This document shows, in pieces, positions 1-7,857 of a DNA stretch of 26,217 bases; within the stretch, counting starts at the first letter, position 1; each line of letters starts with the position of its first letter. Where the stretch lies: NCBI GenBank assembly GCA_902496455.1, contig CABVAY010000032.1, positions 1-26,217 of the forward strand. The letters are read 5' to 3'. Source of the stretch: an uncultured Collinsella sp. (lineage in GTDB: Bacteria; Actinomycetota; Coriobacteriia; Coriobacteriales; Coriobacteriaceae). The notes beneath the pieces are model-generated. The model worked only from the letters and a program-made list of their open reading frames with translations, did not search any database and was not told where the DNA came from. A program made the position numbers and the translations under genes.

Positions 1-1
1 C

Positions 2-55
2 GTTGCCGAGCGGCTCCTCGTGGAGCGCGGCTACGAGCACACCACGATGATCTGA
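2..55 (+). pseudogene. Edge fragment, possibly a truncated TetR-type N-terminus or the end of an upstream gene
   Basis: An open frame enters from the left edge and stops at TGA 53-55. Its 17 residues (VAERLLVERGYEHTTMI) have the pattern of the first helices of TetR-family regulators (A-x-x-L-x-x-E-R-G-Y-E-x-T-T-M), but here the stop comes where the DNA-binding helices should begin. It could therefore be a TetR remnant cut by a stop, or simply the natural C-terminus of an unrelated gene lying outside the window. The frame and codon choice look like real coding sequence. The upstream part cannot be seen, so the identity is weak. Confidence 0.3.
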
Positions 56-667
56 AGAGCAATACGCTAAATCGAAAAAGGCAAACCCTGGAGACGTGAT
101 TTTCGCCATAACGAGCAAGAATATCGAAGATGTCTGCACACCATTGGCGTAGGAAGGGGAACAGCCGGTTGCAATCAGCCTGAAATAAGGCGACGATTGG
201 GATTCTCTAGCTCGGATTTCCCGCTCGGTTCCTAAGGCGCTTAGAGCCGGCTCATAAGGGCGAAAACAAAGCCACCCGCGACGATTCTTTCAGTCATCGC
301 TCTTGTGCATCCCTCATGACCTGCGGAAATGCAAGACGTTAAAGCCGCTGGCTACGATTCACTTTGCCAAACGGGTGTCGAAGAGGATAGTCGGCTGTTT
401 TGGTGTTCATATCGGACGTTTTAGGGCCTCAAAACCAACCCGATTTTGTCCCCGGACAAAAATGAAACTGTGGGCTTGCGGTTTCGAAATAGTTCACGGA
501 TTTGTCCCAGGGTTTGTCCCAAACGCCTACGCGAGGACACACGGAGGGATTCGGCGGCAAGGTGGACAAAACCGACAACCAAACTAGACCCAATTGGAAT
601 GGCGCCGCAACAAACGAGCGTGAAAGAGTGGGAGTAGTTCCGCCTGATTTTTGCATCAGTCATCATT
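56..667. other. Long stretch with no convincing gene; short repeated TTTGTCCC words
   Basis: No reading frame here has gene-like codon use or a recognisable domain. A short frame ending at the TAG near 160 could be a relic but is unidentified. Between about 440 and 575 the word TTTGTCCC (or its complement) recurs: one pair forms a perfect palindrome at 444-461 (arms TTTTGTCC and GGACAAAA), and further copies lie near 500-520 and 564-570. The stretch is probably decayed sequence or a regulatory/recombination relic. I cannot assign a function. Confidence 0.5.
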
Positions 668-713
668 ATTACGCCCTTATTATTGTGTTTTTGCACGATA
701 ATAAGGGCGTAAT
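668..713. promoter_or_regulatory. Perfect 16-bp inverted repeat upstream of the AAA/DUF4143 ATPase
   Basis: The arms ATTACGCCCTTATTAT (668-683) and ATAATAAGGGCGTAAT (698-713) are exact reverse complements. Three further pairs inside (685-687 with 694-696) leave a small T-rich loop. It ends 9 bp before the ribosome binding site (GGAGG, 722-726) of the ATPase starting at 733. There is no run of T after it, so it is more likely an operator or a 5'-UTR hairpin than a terminator. Comparable repeats with different sequence precede the two broken ATPase relatives at 11.4-11.7 kb. Confidence 0.75.
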
Positions 714-732
714 TTGTTGATGGAGGTTCCCC

Positions 733-2034
733 ATGCAGAGAAAGCTGATGGATAAGCTGGTCGAGTGGAAGGGAAGCGAACGCCGCAAGCCCCTCATCGT
801 CAACGGCGCGCGCCAGGTCGGCAAAACCTGGATCCTCAAAGAGTTCGGGAAGCTGCATTTCGAAAGCATCGCCTATGTGAGCCTTGACAAGGATGAGCGG
901 GCTCGCCGGTTCTTCGAACCCGACCTCGATCCCCGAAGAATCGTCTCCTCGCTCTCGCTGCACCTCGACATGGACATCGATCCGGGCAGAACGCTCGTTG
1001 TCCTGGACGAGATCCAGTCCTGTCCCGCTGCCATCACGTCGCTCAAGTACTTCTGCGAGGACGCCCAAGAATACCATGTGGCCGCAGCCGGCTCCCTTCT
1101 GGGCATCTCCGCAACGCATGGGACCGGATTCCCCGTCGGCAAGGTCAATTCGGTGAACCTCTTCCCGCTGAGCTTCACCGAATTCCTTGGCGCAACGGGA
1201 AACGGACGTTACGCCGAGCTGATCGAAAAGGGCGACCTTGCGATGATGAACACCTTCTCGGACAAGCTCAAGGAGCTTCTGCGCACCTACTACATCGTAG
1301 GGGGGATGCCGGAAGCCGTGAACGCCTACATCGACACGGCAGACGTGCGCGACGCGCGAGAGGTGCAGGACCAGATCCTTGTCGATTACATGAGCGATTT
1401 CGCCAAGCACGTGCCCGCAAACCTGCTGGCGCGGACTATGCTCGCGTGGGACTCCATCCCCAAGCACCTTTCAAAGGAGAACAAGAAGTTCGTATTCGGC
1501 CACGTTCGCAAAGGCGCTCGAGCAGCGGATTTCGAGGAGAGCCTGCGATGGCTTGAGCAAGCCGGCCTCATCGTCAAAGTGCCGCGCGTGAGCAAACCAG
1601 GCATGCCGCTGAAGGCCTACCGGGACCAAAACGCCTTCAAGGTGTTCATGTTGGACATAGGGCTTCTGGGGGCAATGAGCGGGCTGAGCCCGGCTGCGTT
1701 GGTAGACGGCAGCAGCATTTTCACGGAATTCAAGGGGGCCCTCACCGAGCAGTACGTCTGCCAGCAGCTCGTGTCGGACTGCGGCCTCGTGCCCTTTTAC
1801 TGGTCGGCCGAGAACTCCAGCGGCGAGATTGACTTCCTCGTGCAGGCCGGGTCCGGCGTGTACCCCATCGAAGTGAAGGCCGAGGAGAACCTGCGCGCGA
1901 AGAGCCTGCGCGCCTTCAATGGGCGCTACGAGGGCATGAGCCCCCGCAGGTTCAGCATGTCGGGATTCCGTGACCAGGGCTGGATGCGGAACATTCCCCT
2001 GTACGCAATCGGGAACCCGGGCAATTGGGTTTAA
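733..2034 (+). CDS. AAA (AAA_14) ATPase with C-terminal DUF4143 / PD-(D/E)XK-like domain
   Basis: This 433-residue protein has a P-loop NGARQVGKT (Walker A, about residues 24-32), a Walker B strand LVVLDE (88-93) and a C-terminal half typical of DUF4143. Near the end it shows G-E-I-D (E365, D367) followed by I-E-V-K (E380, K382), the E-x-D...E-x-K arrangement of PD-(D/E)XK nuclease-like folds. Length is usual for the family. The start is ATG 733 with GGAGG six bases upstream. These cytosolic ATPases are common and numerous in gut bacteria and archaea, but their cellular role is not established. It is preceded by a perfect 16-bp inverted repeat, which may be its own control site, and it stands alone. 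Family call is secure; nuclease activity is inference. Confidence 0.9.
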   Translation: MQRKLMDKLVEWKGSERRKPLIVNGARQVGKTWILKEFGKLHFESIAYVSLDKDERARRFFEPDLDPRRIVSSLSLHLDMDIDPGRTLVVLDEIQSCPAAITSLKYFCEDAQEYHVAAAGSLLGISATHGTGFPVGKVNSVNLFPLSFTEFLGATGNGRYAELIEKGDLAMMNTFSDKLKELLRTYYIVGGMPEAVNAYIDTADVRDAREVQDQILVDYMSDFAKHVPANLLARTMLAWDSIPKHLSKENKKFVFGHVRKGARAADFEESLRWLEQAGLIVKVPRVSKPGMPLKAYRDQNAFKVFMLDIGLLGAMSGLSPAALVDGSSIFTEFKGALTEQYVCQQLVSDCGLVPFYWSAENSSGEIDFLVQAGSGVYPIEVKAEENLRAKSLRAFNGRYEGMSPRRFSMSGFRDQGWMRNIPLYAIGNPGNWV

Positions 2035-2189
2035 GCCCGAAACGGGATTTCCGTGAGGCAGGCGGTTTCTTTCGTCTCGAAAAAATAACCCAATGCTGCA
2101 TCGGTCAAATCGAACGGAAGCCATGCATTCTCCTGCGTCTCCGGAAGGAGAGAGGCGCAGAGTGCAGATTCGCGGCAGCAGGCTTCAGC

Positions 2190-2462
2190 CTAGACCAGCC
2201 CGCCCTCGATCGCGATGAAGCGGGGCGAGGACTTAGGCTTGCCCACGGGCTTAGGCGCATCCTTGACCCACGCCCACTCGGGGGCGACCAGCGTAAAGAA
2301 ATATCCGCAATCGTCGCAGACCTCGTAGACGGCGTCCGGGTTGAGCGTCCGGGCGAAGTGGGTCTTGTGGCCGCGGCGGGGGCAGAGCTGCTCCTGCTTG
2401 CTGAGCGAGATCAGGTAGGGGTTCGTGAGCGGCACGCGAGGCCGCCGGGCCATGAGGTTCAT
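2190..2462 (-). CDS. Small zinc-ribbon-like protein, 90 aa
   Basis: I do not recognise the family. The frame has strong GC-rich codon bias throughout. Four likely metal ligands stand in the order C27, H32, C49, C52 (C-P-x-x-x-H, then C-D-D-C-G), which fits a zinc ribbon; a Lys/Pro-rich tail follows. I chose ATG at 2462 because AAAAGGG lies five bases upstream. An in-frame ATG at 2510 would add 16 residues but has no ribosome binding site. It converges on the ATPase gene and is divergent from the tetR promoter. It may bind nucleic acid or a protein partner, but nothing in the sequence decides this. Confidence 0.65.
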   Translation of the reverse strand: MNLMARRPRVPLTNPYLISLSKQEQLCPRRGHKTHFARTLNPDAVYEVCDDCGYFFTLVAPEWAWVKDAPKPVGKPKSSPRFIAIEGGLV

Positions 2463-2520
2463 GTCGACCCTTTTGCGCGGGCGGTTATTGCAACAGGTTT
2501 TGTGCATCATGCGAAGCGCG

Positions 2521-2549
2521 TTGACACGGTTGCGCTATCCAGTCATTAT
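2521..2549 (+). promoter_or_regulatory. Sigma-70-type promoter of the tetR gene
   Basis: A perfect -35 TTGACA (2521-2526) is followed after 17 bp by CATTAT (2544-2549), four of six matches to the -10 consensus. The 17-bp palindrome at 2554-2570 begins five bases after the -10, so it would cover the transcription start. A repressor bound there would block initiation. Confidence 0.75.
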
Positions 2550-2553
2550 GACC

Positions 2554-2570
2554 CAGCACACTGTGTGCTG
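2554..2570. promoter_or_regulatory. TetR-type operator, copy 1 (upstream of tetR)
   Basis: The sequence is CAGCACAC-T-GTGTGCTG, two exact 8-bp inverted arms around one base. The identical palindrome, with A at the centre, recurs at 3265-3281 in front of the next gene. Its place right after the -10 of the tetR promoter is that of an autoregulatory operator. That the adjacent TetR protein binds it is inference from position and duplication. Confidence 0.85.
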
Positions 2571-2602
2571 AACGATTGATAGGTGACTTCGTGAGGAGGG
2601 TC

Positions 2603-3184
2603 ATGGACGCCAATAAACCCACACGCATCGTGGACGGCACGTCGGATGAGATCGTCGCGAGCGTGCGACGCCTCGCGTGCGAGCGCGGCTACGCGAGTCT
2701 TACCGTGCGCGATGTCCTCAAGGACCTGCACATCACGAACCGCGTGTTCTACAACCGCTTCGCCAATATCGACGAGGTGCTCGATATCGTGTATCGCGAC
2801 ATCGCCGGCAAGATGCGCGAAAGCCTGTGCGCACCGTATGACGGCGAGGGTGACTTCTTCGAACACGTGCATCACATCGCTGCGCGCACGCTGCACCTGT
2901 CCTACGTCGCCAAGCAGAACTTCAACCAGTTCGTGTTCGAGGCCGACTCGGCGGGGGAAGAAAACTTCGCCTGGTGGGATCGCGAGATTCGTGCGCTTAT
3001 CACGCAGGGCAAACAGCTCGGCGTGGTGCGTGCCGACCTAGACGAGGCGCAGTCCTCGTATGCCATCTGGTGCTTTATCCGCGGGTTCAACGCCGATGCG
3101 CTCGGCCGCGGCATTCCCGAGAACGAGGCGCTGGCGCGCTTCCGCTACGGCTTCGACCTCATGCTTTCGGGCATGAGGGCTTAA
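2603..3184 (+). CDS. TetR/AcrR-family transcriptional regulator
   Basis: This 193-residue protein has an N-terminal TetR DNA-binding domain with the helix-turn-helix at about residues 32-53 (SLTVRDVLKDLHITNRVFYN) after the usual ERGYASLT lead-in. A helical ligand-binding C-terminal region of normal length follows. ATG 2603 is preceded by AGGAGG; a GTG at 2591 is an in-frame alternative with weaker support. Two identical palindromes flank the gene, one at its own promoter and one before the hydrolase gene. It is therefore most likely a repressor of itself and of the downstream hydrolase-flavoenzyme-aconitase X operon. The inducer is unknown but would plausibly be a substrate or product of that operon. 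Confidence 0.9.
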   Translation: MDANKPTRIVDGTSDEIVASVRRLACERGYASLTVRDVLKDLHITNRVFYNRFANIDEVLDIVYRDIAGKMRESLCAPYDGEGDFFEHVHHIAARTLHLSYVAKQNFNQFVFEADSAGEENFAWWDREIRALITQGKQLGVVRADLDEAQSSYAIWCFIRGFNADALGRGIPENEALARFRYGFDLMLSGMRA

Positions 3185-3221
3185 GGGCTGCACCCGGCGC
3201 ACCTGTTTGCCACCATCTTTT

Positions 3222-3256
3222 CGGCGGTAGGTCCCATACGTATCGCCGCTTCTTTT
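3222..3256 (+). terminator. Possible weak terminator after tetR
   Basis: The arms 3222-3229 and 3241-3248 form an 8-bp stem with one G-T pair, followed by the pyrimidine run CTTCTTTT. If real, it separates tetR from the downstream operon, which would then need a promoter between about 3230 and 3265. I could not identify that promoter clearly. Confidence 0.35.
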
Positions 3257-3264
3257 GCCCATCT

Positions 3265-3281
3265 CAGCACACAGTGTGCTG
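3265..3281. promoter_or_regulatory. TetR-type operator, copy 2 (upstream of the hydrolase operon)
   Basis: The sequence CAGCACAC-A-GTGTGCTG matches the palindrome at 2554-2570 in all 16 arm positions. The next three bases (AAY) also agree. It ends five bases before the AAGGAG ribosome binding site of the amide hydrolase gene, so it sits in the leader or start region of the operon. Confidence 0.85.
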
Positions 3282-3301
3282 AATGAAAGGAGAACGTGTA
3301 C

Positions 3302-4492
3302 ATGAAGAAGACCGTAAAGAAAATCGTCATCGTCCTGGTGCTTGTCATTGTGGCCCTCGTGGGTACCATCGGCTTCACCTGGAAAGACGAGATCGCCTCC
3401 GTGGCCAGCTTCCACAAGATCCGCGAGCGCAACGCAAGCCACGGTGATGCTAACGTCTACGAGATGACCATGGCCGGCGACTACTACATCGACAAGTTCG
3501 TCGAGCAGGGCGGCGTTTCGAGCGACGCCGAGCTCATCGACTTCGTCATCGGCAACATCACGAAGGGTGTCGTCGACATCTCCATGCCCACGCCCCAGAT
3601 CGGCTGCTCGTCGTTCACCGCCTCCACGGCCGCCGGCGACGCGCTGTTCGCCCGCAACTACGATATGCACACCACGCACGCCGCCATCGTGCACACTTCC
3701 GCCTCGGGCGACCGCCACGCCACGGTCTCCACGGTCGACCTGGGCCTGCTGGGCATGGACGCCGAGTCCGAGGTCGACGGCCTCAAGGACCGCCTCACCT
3801 GCCTGGCTGCCGTCTACGCGCCGCTCGACGGCATGAACGACGCCGGCGTGAGCTGTGGCGTCTACATGACCTACCAGGGTCCCGAGGGCGAGGTCACGGC
3901 CACGAACCAAGATACCGATAAACCCGACATGACCACCACCACCTTCCTTCGTCTCGTGCTCGATTACGCCGACGATCTGGACGAGGCCGTCGAGATCGCC
4001 CAGTCTTACGACATGCATGACTCGGCAGGCACGAGCTACCACTACATGGTGGCCGACGCGTCCGGCCGCAGCGCCATCTTCGAGTGGGTTGCCGCAGACG
4101 ACGACACCGACACCGACGGTTCCGCCCGTGAGCTGCGTGTGACCTACAACGACGACGATGCCGCGTTCGGCGAGGTCGAGGCTGCGGCGGACTACCAGTG
4201 GGTCACGAACTTCGTGCTCGAGCCCAACTACTACGCCTCCGACGATGCCAAGAAAGGCCTCGACCGCTACAACGAACTCTACACGCGCCTGTCCGCGACC
4301 GACGGCATCGTGGCCGACGAGTCTGCGGCTATGGATGTGCTCGCCGCCGTGGGTCGTCGTAGCTGGAACAACGACGACGCCAACACCATCACCGTTCACA
4401 GCGTCGTGTACAACCTCACCGACCGCGTGATGTACTGGGTCCCCAACGAGAACTTTGACGACGCAAGCGCCTGGATCACCTACAAGCTGTAA
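3302..4492 (+). CDS. Membrane-anchored Ntn hydrolase, choloylglycine hydrolase / C45-like linear amide hydrolase
   Basis: The 396-residue protein begins with KK-rich residues and one hydrophobic segment (about 8-26). This is an N-terminal anchor or signal, so the enzyme should face outside. The fold-defining site is G-C-S-S-F (C102), followed by F-A-R-N-Y-D (116-121). That matches the catalytic N-terminal Cys and downstream Arg of Ntn hydrolases of the choloylglycine hydrolase and acyl-CoA:6-APA acyltransferase group. Such enzymes cut linear amide bonds such as bile-salt, penicillin V or N-acyl amino acid amides. Maturation would have to expose C102 by removing the first 101 residues, unlike cytosolic bile salt hydrolases, where Cys follows Met. 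ATG 3302 is nine bases after GGAG; a GTG at 3296 is too close. First gene of the operon. The substrate is unknown. Confidence 0.8.
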   Translation: MKKTVKKIVIVLVLVIVALVGTIGFTWKDEIASVASFHKIRERNASHGDANVYEMTMAGDYYIDKFVEQGGVSSDAELIDFVIGNITKGVVDISMPTPQIGCSSFTASTAAGDALFARNYDMHTTHAAIVHTSASGDRHATVSTVDLGLLGMDAESEVDGLKDRLTCLAAVYAPLDGMNDAGVSCGVYMTYQGPEGEVTATNQDTDKPDMTTTTFLRLVLDYADDLDEAVEIAQSYDMHDSAGTSYHYMVADASGRSAIFEWVAADDDTDTDGSARELRVTYNDDDAAFGEVEAAADYQWVTNFVLEPNYYASDDAKKGLDRYNELYTRLSATDGIVADESAAMDVLAAVGRRSWNNDDANTITVHSVVYNLTDRVMYWVPNENFDDASAWITYKL

Positions 4493-4501
4493 GGAGCACC
4501 C

Positions 4502-6565
4502 GTGAACGATACCCTCGCGCCTCTCTTTGAGCCTTGGACCATAGGTTCTCTCGCTATCAAGAACCGCATCGTCATGACGTCGATGGGTGGCACCGACCTG
4601 TTCGGTTGGATGGAAAAGAACCATTTCGACCGTGCAGGAGCCGAGTTCCTCCTCGAGGTGGCCAAGCACGATGCCGGCCTGGTGCTGCCCGGATGCCAGC
4701 CGGTGTACAACCCGATGTTCGGCCAATGGTTACACAAGAACAAGAAGATGTACCGCGACCTAGCGGTGTGGATGCCTGTGTTCCATGCAACCGGCGCCAA
4801 GCTGTTCGTGCAGCTCACGGCAGGCTTCGGCCGATCGTTCACCATCAGTCCGCTCATGGAGGCGCTCTACACGAACCCGGTCCTGCGCGCCGCTGCCAAG
4901 CCCGTCATGGACCTCGAGCGCATCTGCGCCGCGCCGAGCGCCTCGCCCAACCGCTGGTCGGACAAGGTGCCGTCGCGTGAGATCACCAAGCCCGAGATCG
5001 ACCAGATCATCGAGTCGTTCGCCGAGTCGTCGCGTCTGCTCAAGGAGGCAGGTGTCGACGGTGTCGAGGTGCACGCCGTCCATGAGGGCTATCTGCTCGA
5101 CCAGTTCGCCCTGAAATACGTGAACAAGCGCACCGATGAGTACGGCGGCAGCCTGGAGAACCGGTATCGTTTCGCGGCCGAGATCGTACGTGCCATCAAG
5201 CGTGCCTGCGGCGACGACTTTCCCGTGTCCATCCGCTACAGCGTCGAATCCAAGACGAAGGGGCTGCGTCAAGGCGCACTTCCTGGCGAGCAGTTCGTAG
5301 AGGCCGGCCGCGACATGGCCGAGTCCATCGAGGCTGCGCGCTACCTGGCCGACGCAGGCTGCGACATGTTCAACTGCGATAACGGTACCTATGACGCCTG
5401 GTACTGGGCCCACCCGCCTATCTACATGCCCAAGAACTGCAACCTAGACGACGTGGCCGAGCTGCGCCGGCACATCGACGTGCCCGTCGTATGCGCCGGA
5501 CGCATGGAGCCCGCCGACGCCGCCGCGGCCATCGCCGAGAAACGTATCGACGCCGCAGGCTTCGCTCGACCGTTCTTGGCCGATCCTGCTTGGGTGTCGA
5601 AGCTTAAAGCGGGTCGAGAGGCCGATATCCGCCCGTGCATCCTGTGCCATAACGGCTGCTTTAACATGTGCCACTACAAGGGTGTGGCCAACGACCAGGA
5701 CCTTATGGATTCTTTGCATCTGGCGCGTTGTGCCGTGAACGCCGAGACCATGCAGGCGTCGCGCCACTACATCAAGCCGACCTCGTCGCCCAAGACGATC
5801 CACATCGTGGGCGGCGGCATCGGCGGCATGGAGTGCGCCCGTGTGCTGGCGTTGCGAGGCCATCGTCCGGTGATTCACGAGCGCGGCGAGCGCCTGGGCG
5901 GCGTGTTCGTCGCTGCCGCGCGGGCAAGCTACAAGGATAAGATGCGTGACTTGCTTGCCTGGTATGAGCGGCAGATGGTACAGCTTAACGTGGACGTGCG
6001 CCTGGGTGACGAGGTGCGCGACATTACCGAGCTCGACGGCCCTGTGGTGGTTGCGACGGGCTCGACCCCGCGCACGCTGCCCGTCCCCGGCATAGAGCTG
6101 GCGCGTGAGGCGTGCGACTACCTGGAGAATCCGCCCGCGGCGCAGCGCGTTGTGGTGGTGGGCGGCGGCCTGACCGGCTGTGAGGTGGCCTACGACGCCG
6201 CGCTCGAGGGGCGCGACGTCGAGATTGTCGAGATGGCCGACGACCTGGTGGCGCAGAAGGGCGTATGCCTGGCCAACAGCTCGTACCTGCGCGAGTGGTT
6301 CGCCTGGAAGCAGGTGCCTGTGCATCCTGAGACCACGCTTGTCGGCATCGCGCGCACCGGGGACGCTGGCCTGCGCGTGAGCTGCAGGCACGCGGACGGT
6401 ACGACGTTTGACATCGAAGCCGACGCCGTGGTGACGGCCACGGGGTACACGCCTGCGCCGCTTGCGAGATCGGGCCGTGGCGTTCGCCTGGTGGGCGACT
6501 GCAACGGCGTGGGCAATCTGCGCAGCGTGATCTGGCGCGCGTACGACGTGGCGATGACGCTGTAA
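4502..6565 (+). CDS. OYE-type NADH:flavin oxidoreductase / 2-enoate reductase-like enzyme (FMN, 4Fe-4S, FAD)
   Basis: This 687-residue protein has the full three-part layout of the 2,4-dienoyl-CoA reductase / 2-enoate reductase / BaiCD-BaiH group. Residues 1-370 are an FMN barrel with H191 and H194 in a motif E-V-H-A-V-H-E-G-Y-L. A cysteine cluster follows (C379-x2-C382-x3-C386, with C390 and C410 nearby) for a 4Fe-4S centre. The FAD fold carries G-G-G-I-G-G (437-442), and an NAD(P)-type G-G-G-L-T-G comes later. The last cluster cysteine is spaced further away (C410) than in FadH. Such enzymes reduce activated C=C bonds. GTG 4502 starts nine bases after the hydrolase stop, with AAGGAG upstream, so the genes are translationally close. 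With aconitase X next, a dehydrate-then-reduce sequence is plausible. The substrate is unknown. Confidence 0.88.
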   Translation: MNDTLAPLFEPWTIGSLAIKNRIVMTSMGGTDLFGWMEKNHFDRAGAEFLLEVAKHDAGLVLPGCQPVYNPMFGQWLHKNKKMYRDLAVWMPVFHATGAKLFVQLTAGFGRSFTISPLMEALYTNPVLRAAAKPVMDLERICAAPSASPNRWSDKVPSREITKPEIDQIIESFAESSRLLKEAGVDGVEVHAVHEGYLLDQFALKYVNKRTDEYGGSLENRYRFAAEIVRAIKRACGDDFPVSIRYSVESKTKGLRQGALPGEQFVEAGRDMAESIEAARYLADAGCDMFNCDNGTYDAWYWAHPPIYMPKNCNLDDVAELRRHIDVPVVCAGRMEPADAAAAIAEKRIDAAGFARPFLADPAWVSKLKAGREADIRPCILCHNGCFNMCHYKGVANDQDLMDSLHLARCAVNAETMQASRHYIKPTSSPKTIHIVGGGIGGMECARVLALRGHRPVIHERGERLGGVFVAAARASYKDKMRDLLAWYERQMVQLNVDVRLGDEVRDITELDGPVVVATGSTPRTLPVPGIELAREACDYLENPPAAQRVVVVGGGLTGCEVAYDAALEGRDVEIVEMADDLVAQKGVCLANSSYLREWFAWKQVPVHPETTLVGIARTGDAGLRVSCRHADGTTFDIEADAVVTATGYTPAPLARSGRGVRLVGDCNGVGNLRSVIWRAYDVAMTL

Positions 6566-6582
6566 GAAGAAGGGGGAAAGCT

Positions 6583-7857
6583 ATGAAACTGACCGCCGAA
6601 CAAGAGGCGATGCTCGCCGGCGAGCGCGGCGAGACGATGGCGAAGGTGCTCGAGACGCTCGTGCGCTACGGCGACCTGTACGGTGCCGACGAGATGGTGA
6701 GCGTGACGAGCAAGTATAACCACCTTGTGACGAGCTTTGGGCTCAAGGCGCTGGGGCCGGTGTACGAGCTGATGGGCAAGCTCATAGACGAAGGGGCCGT
6801 GAGCCAGATGGGTTTCTCGGTAGACCCCAGGCCGTTGGATGACAACGTGCCGGCGAGCTTTTTGCAGAAGATCATCTTTAAGCACTTCATGTAAAGCAAG
6901 CAGGATTTTTACGAGGGGCAGTTGCGCGAGTTGGGGCTGATGGGCGACGACGCGTTCACATGCACGTGCTACATGGACGAGGTGGGCAACGTGCCCGCGA
7001 TGGGCGATGTGCTGAGCTGGTCGGAGTCGTCTGCCGTGGTGTATGCGAACTCGGTGCTGGGCGCGCGATGCAACCGCAACTCGGGCATCATCGATTTGAT
7101 GGGGTCGGTGTGCGGGTTCGTGCCACGGTTTGGGCTGCTGACCGACGACGGCAGACGCGCCGACTGGGTGGTCGAGGTGCGCTGCGAGCGAAGGCCCGAG
7201 GCGCAGCTTTTGGGTTCGGCCATCGGCATGCGCGTGATGGCCGACGTGCCTTACATCACAGGGCTGGACGCGTGGCTGGGCGATGAGCTCGATGGCAGCG
7301 CGAAGGCGTACCTGAAGGACATGGGTGCGGCGTGCGCGTCGAACGGCTCGGTGGGCCTGTACCACGTGGAGGGGCTGACGCCTGAGGCGCGAGAGCAGGG
7401 CCGCACGCTCGTGCGCGAGGGTGCGCAGGTGTATGTGATCGACGACGCCGAGCTTGAGCGCGTGCGCGCGAGCTACCCGGTGGTGTGGAAGAACGCGGAC
7501 GCCAAGCCCAAACTGTGCTTTATGGGGTGCCCGCATATGAGTATGGAGCAGCTCGAGCAGTGGAGCGAGCGCATAGCGCAGGGACTGGCCGAGGCCGGCC
7601 GCACGCGCGTGAGCGTGCCGTGTGTGTTTACGGCGGCACCCGCGGTGGCGAAGCGCTTTGCGACCACGCCGGCTGCGCGCGTGCTGGATGCGGCGGGCGT
7701 GGTGGTGTCGAGCATCTGCCCGCTCATGTATATGAACAACCCGCTGAGCGCGAAGATGCCCGTGATCACGAACTCAAACAAGCTGCGCACGTATTCGAGC
7801 GCGCGCTATTACACCGACGACGAGATTCTGGACATCCTCACGAAGGGAGCGCGATGA
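6583..7857 (+). pseudogene. Aconitase X (AcnX) catalytic large subunit, interrupted by an in-frame TAA
   Basis: The frame from ATG 6583 reads as the AcnX (formerly DUF521) large subunit, about 424 codons, close to family length. A TAA at 6892-6894 interrupts it after residue 103, and homologous-looking sequence continues in the same frame to TGA 7855-7857. The position probably held a sense codon such as TAC (Tyr). A TTG at 6922 with GAGGGG just upstream could allow restart of the second part. AcnX enzymes are Fe-S dehydratases; known members act on cis-3-hydroxy-L-proline or on phosphomevalonate in archaea. Cysteine-bearing stretches TCTCYMDE and SSICPLMYM are in the second part. It follows the flavoenzyme by 17 bp and overlaps the small subunit. 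It is broken as sequenced, unless read through, restarted, or the stop is a base error. Confidence 0.8.

Noticed and set aside
303..720. Several 60-95-codon frames on both strands before the ATPase
   Set aside because: They overlap one another, lack ribosome binding sites and contain the repeated TTTGTCCC words in translation. None shows a domain.
421..1467. Long minus-strand open frame of 348 codons
   Set aside because: It covers the intact ATPase on the other strand, has Val/His-rich low-information translation and no domain. It is the mirror of a high-GC gene.
2134..2161. Imperfect hairpin after the ATPase gene
   Set aside because: The stem has a four-base bulge and no T run. It is too weak to call a terminator.
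3038..4726. 562-codon minus-strand frame rich in Val, Gly and His
   Set aside because: It lies over tetR, the hydrolase and the start of the flavoenzyme. Composition is typical of antisense shadow frames.
3302..6565. Bile acid gene cluster (bile salt hydrolase plus BaiH/BaiCD)
   Set aside because: The families overlap with bile acid enzymes, but other members use very different substrates. The hydrolase has an anchor unlike known bile salt hydrolases and no other bai-type gene is present. Kept only as one possibility.
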